DNA of 64,000 nucleotides, taken from assembly GCA_964344185.1 (NCBI GenBank), contig CAYFMN010000011.1, positions 40,228 through 104,227 of the forward strand, in the 5' to 3' direction. Of this stretch, positions 43,934 to 51,596 are shown in pieces. Position numbers and translations under genes: made by a program. Source of the stretch: JAJDAT01 sp964344185. Its GTDB lineage: Bacteria > Nitrospinota > Nitrospinia > Nitrospinales > JAJDAT01. Each line of letters begins with the position of its first letter. The first letter of the stretch is position 1. The notes under the pieces were generated by a model, which worked only from the letters and a program-made list of their open reading frames with translations, was not told where the DNA came from and made no database searches.

Positions 43934-46237
43934 ATGGATACCAAAGCTAAAAGAAGTTCTTCAAGGACACAAAAAATATGGTCTATTTTAGATAAAGCTA
44001 GAGGGTTAAATTCCATAAAAACCGTTGTTGATTGCCTGGATATTTTTGAAGACGAAGGCGTCAATTTAAAAGTTGAAGATTTGGAGATTCTTTCTTCCTA
44101 TTTGAAATATGATGAAAACTTTTTTCCTAATCATTTGTCCAAATTTGTTGCGGATATTTTGAATAATTATTCTCCCAAAAATATATTAGACCCTTGGGCT
44201 AGGTATGGGCAATTAGCAATTCCAATATTAGAAAAGAATGAGTCAAGTAAGTTTGATGCAATAAATAGAAATTTAATGGAATCAAAAGTGCTGATGAAGT
44301 TGGACCTTCAGAGACAAATAAAAATTCAAAATGGAGACCCAGTCGAAATTCTACAAAAAACAAAAAAGAAATTTGACGCGATTGTGTGCGCTCCGCCTTT
44401 TGGTATGAAATTGGGTTTAGGATGTTCAATAAAAACTAAAAAATATTCAATTCGAGATGTTAGTCATGCCATTATCTTTTTAAGTTGCCAACTTCTTAAA
44501 AAAGAGGGATTCGGGGTTTTTGTTGCTGCTCCAAATTTGATAGAAAGACCTTTTCGAAATAAAATCGAAGAATCTTTGGAAGAAATTGGTTGTTCTATTA
44601 GTGATTGCATTAATCTTCCTGCCGGAACTTTTGCGCTGAGGTTTTCTCTCTCCTCTTATTTAATTATTATTCGTAAAAGAAAAACTTCATCATTTTTTGT
44701 TGGCGAATATTTGAAAAATATAAACCATCAAAAATTACTTTTGAGTAATCTTTTTTCCAGAAAAGAAGGAAAAAATGTAAGACAAGGAAAATTGATTTTA
44801 AAGGATGAGTTTAGTAGTTTTCGCGCTCTTGAAAACTTAGATAGAGAGCGTATTTTTGCAAGAAGATCGGGGCAAAAAGAAATACTATTTGAAGATATGT
44901 GCAAGAAACTTAATAAACCAAAATCAGGAGCTAACTTTAAACGTTTTGAAGATAAACTTAATTCTGTCTACTTGCCTGTAATGGCTAAAACTTTGGCAAC
45001 AACGTCTCAGAAAAAATTGCCAAAAGGCTTAAAAAGCTATTTTCAAATTATTCTTGATCCTAAAGTTGCGGATGCAGAATACGTAGCAGAGTTTCTAAAT
45101 ACTCAAAGGGGATTTTCAATAAGAGATTATGTTCGAACGGGAGTATTGCCAAGAATAAACTCTAAAATTCTGGTCAAAAAAAGTTTTTACCTACCTGATA
45201 TTGGTGTTCAAAAAAAAGTTGTTAAGGCTCTTAAATCAATTAATCGAATAAATATAGAACTTAAAGAATTGGAGTATGAGGTTTGGGAGCGACCTCAAAA
45301 AATTGATAAAACCATTGGATCGATTAATAGATTGAATCAAGAAGAAAGATTTCAAGATTGGATTGATTCGTTACCTTTCCCATTAGGAATTATATTATGG
45401 CAATATCAAACAAGAAGAAGCGGAGATAAAAAAAGAAATGAAAAGTTGTTGCATTTTTTTGAATCCCTAACGCAATTTCTAGCCATAGTTCATATTACTG
45501 CTTTCCAGAACTCTGAAGCCTCATGGAAGGAAATCCTTGATGCTATTAATAAAAATTTTAAAAAAAACAATTTTAGCTTTGAACTCACTACATTTGGAAC
45601 TTGGAGGAGTTTGGTTGAGTTGTTAAGTTCACGAGCAAGAAAATTACTTAATAGTGATCCTGATTTGATTTTCAACATGTATGAAGTTCGAAATATCGAA
45701 GTTATTAAGGCGGTATGTTCTAAATCGCTTATTCCTATTTTAGAAAAGGCTAATTCGATTAGAAATAATTTGGCGCATGGAGGAGTGTCTAATTCAGGAA
45801 ACGCAAAAGAAATTCATGGACAATTGGCGATTCTTTTGGAAAAAACCCGAAAAGTGTTTGGGAGTATTTGGAATAGTTTTGAGTTGGTAACTCCAGGCAG
45901 TTGTAGAAATAAATCCGGTGTTTGGCATTATGATGCCAAAAAAATAATGGGATCAAGAACCCCTTTTCAATCCACAAAATTCGAATTGATAGAACCCATG
46001 GAAGATGAGCAACTATATCTAATAGGAAAAGGAGAAGCTAAAGCTCTTCGTTTATTGCCATTTATTAAAATAATTAAAGTATCTCATTCAATGGAAAAAC
46101 AGTGTTTTTTTTATAGTCGTAGGCAAAAGAAAGAAATTAAATTTATTTCTTATAGTTATGAAAAACAGTCAGAAATAATAAAAAACTTTGAAGATACTTC
46201 AATCCTTTTAGATGACTTAAAACCTTTGGAAAGTTAA
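43934..46237 (+). CDS. Degenerate N6-methyltransferase / specificity-like / HEPN-like fusion
   Basis: A 767-residue protein that starts 68 bp after hsdR; AAGGG 8 bases before ATG 43934 supports this start. Residues ~70-260 follow the layout of a Rossmann N6-adenine methyltransferase, but motif I reads LDPWARYGQ instead of DPACGSGG and motif IV reads CAPPFG instead of NPPF, so catalysis is doubtful. Residues ~300-450 resemble an HsdS-type recognition domain (Y..VLP.I...I, LPDIGVQKKVV). The C-terminus (~470-640) is helical and contains RNNLAHGG (~610), the R-x4-H motif of HEPN ribonucleases. Base composition is more AT-rich than hsdR. A dead DNA reader coupled to an RNase would suit abortive defence; this is inference. 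The alternative is a divergent methylase subunit with a HEPN-like dimer domain. Confidence 0.6.
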   Translation: MDTKAKRSSSRTQKIWSILDKARGLNSIKTVVDCLDIFEDEGVNLKVEDLEILSSYLKYDENFFPNHLSKFVADILNNYSPKNILDPWARYGQLAIPILEKNESSKFDAINRNLMESKVLMKLDLQRQIKIQNGDPVEILQKTKKKFDAIVCAPPFGMKLGLGCSIKTKKYSIRDVSHAIIFLSCQLLKKEGFGVFVAAPNLIERPFRNKIEESLEEIGCSISDCINLPAGTFALRFSLSSYLIIIRKRKTSSFFVGEYLKNINHQKLLLSNLFSRKEGKNVRQGKLILKDEFSSFRALENLDRERIFARRSGQKEILFEDMCKKLNKPKSGANFKRFEDKLNSVYLPVMAKTLATTSQKKLPKGLKSYFQIILDPKVADAEYVAEFLNTQRGFSIRDYVRTGVLPRINSKILVKKSFYLPDIGVQKKVVKALKSINRINIELKELEYEVWERPQKIDKTIGSINRLNQEERFQDWIDSLPFPLGIILWQYQTRRSGDKKRNEKLLHFFESLTQFLAIVHITAFQNSEASWKEILDAINKNFKKNNFSFELTTFGTWRSLVELLSSRARKLLNSDPDLIFNMYEVRNIEVIKAVCSKSLIPILEKANSIRNNLAHGGVSNSGNAKEIHGQLAILLEKTRKVFGSIWNSFELVTPGSCRNKSGVWHYDAKKIMGSRTPFQSTKFELIEPMEDEQLYLIGKGEAKALRLLPFIKIIKVSHSMEKQCFFYSRRQKKEIKFISYSYEKQSEIIKNFEDTSILLDDLKPLES

Positions 46238-46375
46238 AATTCTAGTTAAACTAAAACTAATGTTCAGTTTTTAGATCTCTACGAGAACAAAATAAGGACG
46301 TTAAAGCCAAAAATAATACCCAGGAAAAAAATAAAATATGAAGTTGGCGGTTCCAAAGTATTTTCCGATCTTGAA

Positions 46376-46642
46376 TTGGATGATGCGGACGAGCTTTTGA
46401 CCCGCGCCCAATTGGGACGCTCGGTTCGAATGATTTTAAAGGAAAGAAAGTTAAAGCAACGTGAGATTTCCGAATTGTTGGAAATTGATCAGGCGGAAGT
46501 TTCAAAGCTAATGAATGGTAAATATTATTTATTTGCCGAGGGGCGTTTGTTTGGTTTTCTCAATAAACTTGATAGGAAAGTGACCGTGCAAATCGCCAAA
46601 CGGCGCGAAGGCGATTCCATGCAAGAAGTTATTTTTGTTTGA
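46376..46642 (+). CDS. XRE-family antitoxin-like regulator, orphan
   Basis: An 88-residue protein from TTG 46376 with the helix-turn-helix pattern of COG5606/HigA-type antitoxins: LKQREISELLEIDQAEVSKLMNG (~26-48) and FLNKLDRKVTVQI at the end. The family N-terminus (E.GS..VF.DL.L.DAD) is encoded in frame just upstream (about 46340-46375), so the true start must be earlier, yet the open region back to 46250 has no ATG, GTG or TTG. Either an unusual start such as ATA is used, or the gene has lost its start. No HigB-type toxin is adjacent. Confidence 0.6.
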   Translation: MDDADELLTRAQLGRSVRMILKERKLKQREISELLEIDQAEVSKLMNGKYYLFAEGRLFGFLNKLDRKVTVQIAKRREGDSMQEVIFV

Positions 46643-47203
46643 AGGTTTTGGCTACAGAATAGGCGAAGCCGCCGGAGCCACGAAAAAGCAGGCCACAGGC
46701 TTTCCTTGAAAATGGATTAAATTTATTGCCTAGATTCTTCTCTCCAGACTGCTTTGCAGTCTTTCGCTCAAGAATGACCGCGAGATAGTCGTTTCTGCTT
46801 AGCTCAGCCTGTCCGAAGTTTATACTGAGCCTGCCGAAGTAGAATTCGAAGGAACGAAGTACTCAGCACAGGCTGCGAAAAACACAGAAGAAAAATAAGG
46901 AACCGACGACCTGTTTGGTCGTCGAGATTTCTCGGCAGGCTCGAAATGACAATTGAGGGAGGTCGGGATGACGATTAAATCGAGGCGACCCTTCGACGGC
47001 GCTCAGGGTGACCACTGCTATTAGTATTTTAAATGTTGCTTCACCGATATTAAAATATCGGTTCAGCAACATGCGGAGAGTACAGCTTTTAACAAAGTGG
47101 TTATTTGCGCTCTTTGCGTCTTTGCGGTAATCAAGAATATCGCACTTCCCTTCGAGTATCTCAGGACAGCCTGAGTCCAAGATATTTTTCCTGAAATGTC
47201 TAA
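46643..47203. repeat. 560-bp repeat-rich intergenic region
   Basis: Includes CCTAGATTCTTCTCTCCAGACTG...GAATGAC (~46731-46778), an inverted copy of the 34177-34220 unit (~46800-46850), GGTCGGGATGACGATTAAATCGAGGCG (~46961-46987), the hairpin ACCGATATT-AA-AATATCGGT (47043-47062) and GCGTCTTTGCGGTAA (~47117-47131). The open frame across it on the minus strand is repeat sequence, not a gene. Confidence 0.65.
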
Positions 47204-47232
47204 TTGTCTGTTAAAAATATACTGTGTATAAT
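47204..47232 (+). promoter_or_regulatory. Promoter predicting a leaderless toxin-antitoxin mRNA
   Basis: TTGTCT (47204-47209), a 17-bp spacer and perfect TATAAT (47227-47232). ATG 47239 begins 7 nt after the -10 box, as in the paralogous module at 16415, so the transcript would start at the start codon. Confidence 0.6.
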
Positions 47233-47238
47233 TAATCT

Positions 47239-47454
47239 ATGACTAAGATAACCTTCACAATTGAAGACGATCTCGCAAATCGATTTGCCGAGCGACTTAA
47301 AACAACTGGTCGCGATCAGGACGAGTTTTTGAGCGAAATGATCAAACGTTCTCTCACTATTGACGCCGTGGACGAAATGAGAAAAAAGTTTGTTCCGCGT
47401 GCAAAAAAACTGGGCATTAATACGGACGAGGATGTTTTTAAAATCGTTTCGTGA
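47239..47454 (+). CDS. Antitoxin of a PIN module (paralogue of 16415)
   Basis: A 71-residue protein with a ribbon-helix-helix-like N-terminus (KITFTIEDDLANRFAERL, then DEFLSEMIKRSL) and a C-terminal part MRKKFVPRAKKLG...EDVFKIVS that lines up with the antitoxin at 16415. It overlaps the toxin start by 4 bp (GTGA). The protein probably represses its own promoter. Confidence 0.7.
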   Translation: MTKITFTIEDDLANRFAERLKTTGRDQDEFLSEMIKRSLTIDAVDEMRKKFVPRAKKLGINTDEDVFKIVS

Positions 47455-47858
47455 GAATTTTTTTTGATACCAATGTTCTAGTTAGCGTTTTTACCTCCGA
47501 ATCTGGTCTTTGCGCCGATCTTTTTAAGACCATTTTGGGTCGTCACGACTTAGTTCCAATTTTTGGCGAGTTTGTTTTAAAAGAACTTGAGCGTGTATTT
47601 AAAACTCGTTTTGGTTTTTCCGAAGAGGAAAGTAAAAGAGTTATCTTAGAGCTTCGAAATTATTTGGTTGTTCCCATACCGACTTCTCCCCCGAAAATAC
47701 CTGTGCGCGATTCTGACGACGCAATTGTTCTTGCCGCTGCTATGGAAGCTAAAGCCGATATACTTGTTACCGGAGATCAAGATCTTTTGGTATTAGAAGA
47801 TCGTTCTGAAATTAAAATAATGAGTCCACGTACCCTTTTGGAAATCATATCAAAATAA
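47451..47858 (+). CDS. PIN-domain toxin (paralogue of 16636)
   Basis: A 135-residue PIN protein from GTG 47451. MRIFFDTNVLVSVF, the Glu in KELERVF (~43), VRDSDDAIVLAAAMEAKADILVTG (~83-106) and DQDLL hold the conserved acidic residues. The N-terminal 13 residues are almost identical to the 16636 toxin (MRIFFDTNVLVSAF), while the middle differs more. This supports an old duplication with cross-talk avoidance. Confidence 0.75.
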   Translation: MRIFFDTNVLVSVFTSESGLCADLFKTILGRHDLVPIFGEFVLKELERVFKTRFGFSEEESKRVILELRNYLVVPIPTSPPKIPVRDSDDAIVLAAAMEAKADILVTGDQDLLVLEDRSEIKIMSPRTLLEIISK

Positions 47859-48354
47859 AATTAAGTTTATTTGAACATTTTGGCGCCTTCGAGTACTCCT
47901 TCGATCCTTCGAGTTCCTCAGGACAGGTTGAGATCAGGATAAACTCCGAAGGCACAGAAGGGCGTAAAAAAATATATCCATGAAAAGGGTAAATCGATAT
48001 CTATAGTTAGTCAAACACTACCTCCATCGCTTGTCATTCAGACGACCGAAGGGAGGAAGAATCTCATTCCTGGAGGGTGTGACATCAAAACCGTTTTCTT
48101 TTTTATGGAGGAGTTAATAAGAAGTGGTTCGAGAAAGAGAATTTCTCTAGCGACAACTAATCCTAAAAAAAACCTAAATGATAAACGATAGGCAAAATGA
48201 GATCCTTCACTGAACCTAAAGGTTCACTTCAGGATGACACGCGGTGATAATGGGGTGAGATTTAATCAGCTTTTTTTTACATTTTAGGGTTCAAGACTCA
48301 AAAGCGAAAAAATAGCGATGCTTTACAAATTGTGATAAAGTAAAGCAGTATAAA
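47859..48354. repeat. Repeat-rich intergenic region
   Basis: Contains CCTTCGATCCTTCGAG.TCCTCAGGACAGG (~47897-47926), CTTGTCATTCAGACGACCGAAGGGAGGAAGAATCTC (~48029-48064) and AACCTAAATGATAAACGATAGGCAAAATGAGATCCTTCACTGAACC...GGATGACACG (~48171-48241). The last unit appears in inverse orientation at about 63832-63912. No gene is seen. Confidence 0.6.
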
Positions 48355-48369
48355 TTGATCGTATTTATT

Positions 48370-48588
48370 ATGAAATCGCTTAAACTTTCCTCTAAAAATC
48401 AGATCGTGCTTCCTAAAGAAGCTCGCGACGCTATGAACGTGAAAGGCGGCGACGAACTTTTGGTCGTTGTTAAGGGGCAAACCACTCTCATTATGCCTAA
48501 ACCCTCCAGCTACTCCAAAGCCCTTTTAGGAAAGGGCGCTAATTTGTATTCCAAAGACCATCTTAAAAAAGAACGGCGTTCGTGGTAA
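48370..48588 (+). CDS. AbrB/MazE-type antitoxin
   Basis: A 72-residue swapped-hairpin AbrB protein: LKLSSKNQIVLPKEARDAMNVKGGDELLVVV (~4-34) is the DNA-binding half and the basic C-terminus binds the toxin. ATG 48370 fits the family start; the frame extends to TTG 48355. It overlaps the PIN toxin by 7 bp. Confidence 0.75.
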   Translation: MKSLKLSSKNQIVLPKEARDAMNVKGGDELLVVVKGQTTLIMPKPSSYSKALLGKGANLYSKDHLKKERRSW

Positions 48589-49031
48589 GTCTTCCCGACT
48601 TAAAAAAGTTTCTAAAAAAGCACGAGCGCATCGGATTGGATTCCAATATCCTGATTTATTTTGTCGAAGGCAATCCCAATTATCTGAATTTGGTGAAAAA
48701 GGTTTTTAACTCTATTGACGCTGGCAAAAATTTAGGCGTTTGTTCGACGCTTTCTTTAATGGAAATACTCGTTGAACCTTATCGGCAGAAAAATGAAACG
48801 TTGGTGAATGAGTTTTATGGACTGCTAACGACTTACCCTCATTTAAGGTGGGTTGATCTATCAAATGAGGTGGCCGATTTGGGAGCTAACCTGAGAGCTA
48901 AGTATAAAATAAAAACTCCGGATGCGATCCTTTTGGCGTCCGCTATCTATTCGAATGCATCGGGCTTTGTTTGTAACGATAAAGGATTGAGAAAAGTTGA
49001 AGAAATTGACGTGTTGATTTTAGATTCTTAA
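48582..49031 (+). CDS. PIN-domain (VapC-like) toxin
   Basis: A 149-residue PIN protein. GLDSNILIYFVEG (~18-30), the conserved Glu in LSLMEILVEP (~62), KTPDAILLASAI (~112-123) and FVCNDKGLRK (~132) provide the acidic residues for Mg-dependent RNA cleavage. GTG 48582 is the likely start, overlapping the antitoxin. It is not closely similar to the other PIN toxins in the window. Confidence 0.75.
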   Translation: MVSLPDLKKFLKKHERIGLDSNILIYFVEGNPNYLNLVKKVFNSIDAGKNLGVCSTLSLMEILVEPYRQKNETLVNEFYGLLTTYPHLRWVDLSNEVADLGANLRAKYKIKTPDAILLASAIYSNASGFVCNDKGLRKVEEIDVLILDS

Positions 49032-49469
49032 GTTGGCCTCTTCGAGTTCTTCGGGACTGGCCACAGAATATGCTTCGAGAGCCTCAGCACAGGCTGCGAA
49101 AAACACAGAACAGAAAAGGTACATGCTACTAAGTTAGAGCGTGGGTTTAGAGCCTCTTAAACTAAGCTTTCGTGCATTAGGTCGAGGCTTCGAGAACCTC
49201 AGCCTGACAGTTGGATTTCGCTTAGTTCCTTCAGCAATTAACACAACTTCCGAGTCTGACGCTCAGCCGGATAAATTTTCGCTTTAATCTCCGCCTTTAC
49301 TTTGCGGCCTTTGCGGTCAAAAGATTGAGTCCTTTCCCGCCTTTTATTTTGTCGCTCAACGATAGCCTACAATCGACCATCCTATTTCGATTTTTCGAAA
49401 ATGTTTGTATAATAGCGGCGTATTCCCTTTAATTAAAATTATAAAATTCCAAGTGGAATCGGTTGGGAC
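49032..49469. repeat. Repeat-rich intergenic region
   Basis: ATGCTTCGAGAGCCTCAGCACAGGCTGCGAAAAACACAGAACAG (~49071-49114) resembles inverse sequence near 32560-32600; TTTACTTTGCGGCCTTTGCGGTC (~49297-49319) is a CGCAAAG-type unit. The last 100 bp are AT-rich and probably hold the promoter of the 49470 gene (TATAAT at about 49410). No gene is seen. Confidence 0.5.
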
Positions 49470-50333
49470 ATGGCAGAAGATCATAAAAAAGCGTTGACTT
49501 ACCAAAGACCCGGGGGTTGGCATCGAAGGCCGCCAGCCAGGCGGCCTGGGACTGCCGCAACCGGCGGCAGAGGGGCGGGAGGCGCCGCAGGGGACGACGG
49601 TATTATATACGAGCATAATCCCATGTTCGACGCGGCAAGAAGGGCTCAGGGAGGCGCGGCCGCTGGAGCCGGAGCGGCAGGGGATGACGGTATTATATAC
49701 GAGCATAATCCCATGTTCGACGCGGCAAGAAGAGCTCAGGGAGGCGCGGCCGCTGTAGCAAGAGGCTATGATAACCCGTTTGTTACCGTGCCCGGTATGC
49801 GCCAGATACTGAGATTTAAACAAAGGGAAGTTTTTCCCGATGCGCAGGAAGGGAAGTGTCATGGGTTGGTTTTGTCCTGGATAGAATCCAGGAGGGGAAT
49901 AGGCGTTTTTGGAGTGGTCCAATGGAGGCGGGGAAAAGCCTATCAGGAAGAATACTTGAGAAGAATAAGGGCACGTCCCGCCGAAAGGTCTACTGATTTT
50001 GCCTATGCGCGATACACGATAGCAAAAATTGAGGAGTTCCAGTTGGAAGCGGTTGATGAAACCTCTGGACCGCCGCCGATGGCGACGACCTATTTAAGAG
50101 ATCAAAGAGGGTCTCGCGTTATCCTGATGTCTCTGGTCACGAGGCGGGGAAGGCATACCACCGCTTTTTACCGCGACGGCGGAAGGACTTACTTTTTTGA
50201 ACCGAATTATGGAATTTATTCCATAGACGAAAACCGGATGGCCGAACTGTTAACCCGATTGGCGGAGGTTTATTTCGACAGAGGAATTTATCGTTATAAA
50301 CTGGCGGCGTTTCGCGCTGTTGTTATGGGCTGA
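49470..50333 (+). CDS. YopT/C58-like cysteine protease family protein with N-terminal tandem repeat
   Basis: A 287-residue protein. Residues ~1-100 are Gly/Ala/Arg-rich and hold two nearly perfect 30-residue repeats with the core GIIYEHNPMFDAARRAQGG. Residues ~105-287 look like the YopT/AvrPphB cysteine protease fold: C130 in GKCHGLVLSW, H229 in GRHTTAFYRDGG, then FFEPNYG. In the usual triad an Asp precedes PN; here it is Glu (E244), so activity is uncertain. The gene is clearly more GC-rich than its surroundings, which suggests transfer. Related proteins with an intact Asp lie at 55994 and 57358. C58 proteases are type III effectors in Yersinia and Pseudomonas; here the neighbourhood suggests type VI or another secretion route. 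Confidence 0.65.
   Translation: MAEDHKKALTYQRPGGWHRRPPARRPGTAATGGRGAGGAAGDDGIIYEHNPMFDAARRAQGGAAAGAGAAGDDGIIYEHNPMFDAARRAQGGAAAVARGYDNPFVTVPGMRQILRFKQREVFPDAQEGKCHGLVLSWIESRRGIGVFGVVQWRRGKAYQEEYLRRIRARPAERSTDFAYARYTIAKIEEFQLEAVDETSGPPPMATTYLRDQRGSRVILMSLVTRRGRHTTAFYRDGGRTYFFEPNYGIYSIDENRMAELLTRLAEVYFDRGIYRYKLAAFRAVVMG
49587..49754 (+). repeat. 90-bp tandem repeat, two units, inside the 49470 gene
   Basis: Units start at 49587 and 49677 and are nearly identical over about 78 bp (GACGAC/GATGAC and AGGGCT/AGAGCT differences). The period is a multiple of three, so the protein repeat stays in frame. It is a coding repeat, not a CRISPR. Confidence 0.9.
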
Positions 50334-50846
50334 AGAGCGTGTTTCTCCTGTTTTGGCCGTTAAGAAACACGGCGTTCTTCTTAGATTCATTCAGGCCACA
50401 GAACCGGCGAGGCCGCCAGAGGTAATATTGGGCCACAGAAGATGCTTCGGCAAGCTCAGCACAAGCTCCGAAAGACGAAGAAGAGGGGAGAAGGATAAGG
50501 AACATCTCAGATTCCTCTATAGTTTTTGATGGCGGTAATCCCTTGCCGTCTTATTTGATCTGACAGTCGAAAATCAGATATAATCCCAAGAATAAACATT
50601 CAGAACACAGAAAATTTTTGGAATATTTGTTATAACTAGTTAATCCAAAAATTATGAACAAGAACCGGGCATCGCAAACTTAAGAGAATCTCTAAAAATT
50701 CAGATTTGCCAGGAGCCTAGCCCCTGAACTCAAGGGCTAGGCGACAGCAAACCAGTAAAAATGCCAATTATTAGAGGTTCCCTTAAGTATTCAAATGACG
50801 ACTGGGTTCAACCTGTCTAATCCAAGGATTGAGGAGGCTAACTAAA
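50334..50846. other. Intergenic region with repeat pieces
   Basis: About 510 bp. ATGCTTCGGCAAGCTCAGCACAAGC (~50442-50466) is a dispersed-repeat fragment. GAGCCTAGCCCCTGAACTCAAGGGCTAGGC (~50715-50744) forms a hairpin with arms GCCTAGCCC and GGGCTAGGC. It could be a small structured RNA or a terminator without a T run. GAGGAGG before 50847 is the ribosome binding site of the next gene. Confidence 0.45.
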
Positions 50847-51137
50847 ATGAAACTGGATATCTCTAGAGTGTGGGTAGTGACTTCAATTTATCACAATCCG
50901 GCAATTTTTGACGATCAGGAAGAAGCTTTGGAGGAAGCTGTTTATCGGTTAAAAGAACCGATAGAACCAGAATTACAACCTGGCGATTATGGCAGGAGCA
51001 ATATGATTGACGTTCAATGGGCTTATATTCGCGATAAAGCGCCTAATTCTCCGAAAAAAGTAAAGATCGAAAGATTGAACGATCATCTCGAAAACTTTCG
51101 GAAACAAACTGCTCCAGACATGCCTTCTTATGAGTAG
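50847..51137 (+). CDS. Hypothetical small protein
   Basis: A 96-residue acidic soluble protein starting at ATG 50847 with GAGGAGG nine bases upstream (strong ribosome binding site). The earlier in-frame TTG at 50829 lies inside that site region. No domain is recognised and no operon partner is adjacent. Confidence 0.55.
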   Translation: MKLDISRVWVVTSIYHNPAIFDDQEEALEEAVYRLKEPIEPELQPGDYGRSNMIDVQWAYIRDKAPNSPKKVKIERLNDHLENFRKQTAPDMPSYE

Positions 51138-51596
51138 CGTTTGGTTTTCCGATGTTACTTTTTTAGGGTTGGCGATTTTGCTTCGGAATGCATTTAAATT
51201 AGAGGAAGTTAATACCTAGATTCTTCTCTCCAGACTGTTATACAGCCTAGAGCCTGTGCTGAGCTTGCCGAAGTACTCAAAAATGACGGATATATCCGTT
51301 ATTGGTTATTCCACGTCGCTACCAATCAAACCTTCTTTTTTAAAATCTTTTAAAGGAATTTATTTTATCGAATTGAGGCGACCTTTCGAGAGCCTCCTAA
51401 GGAAAAGGAGTTTGATTTATTAAATCGAGGCGAGATTCTTCACCGATATTAAAATATCGGTTCAGAATGACACGTGATAAGGGACTTAAAAACTCCAATT
51501 CCTTAAACGATTAACGGGTGAAGCCTGTCGGACGCTCAAGGCGACAATCGCTGAACATAAACAGGGAATTCCGCAATTTGGAGAGAGATACATAAA
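51138..51596. repeat. Repeat-rich region including an 84-bp unit
   Basis: CCTAGATTCTTCTCTCCAGACTG (~51213-51238) matches 46731. The 84-bp unit 51391-51474 recurs at 55678-55761 with only two differences; it contains the hairpin ACCGATATT-AA-AATATCGGT (51442-51461). No gene is seen. GGAGAGAG before 51597 serves the next gene. Confidence 0.75.

Noticed and set aside
46863..47180. 105-residue open frame on the minus strand
   Set aside because: It consists of dispersed-repeat sequence (hairpin 47043, GATGACG elements) with no ribosome binding site and no domain.
49587..49754. Two tandem repeats that could suggest a CRISPR or minisatellite
   Set aside because: Only two 90-bp units, in frame within a coding sequence, with no distinct spacers. 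They encode a protein repeat.
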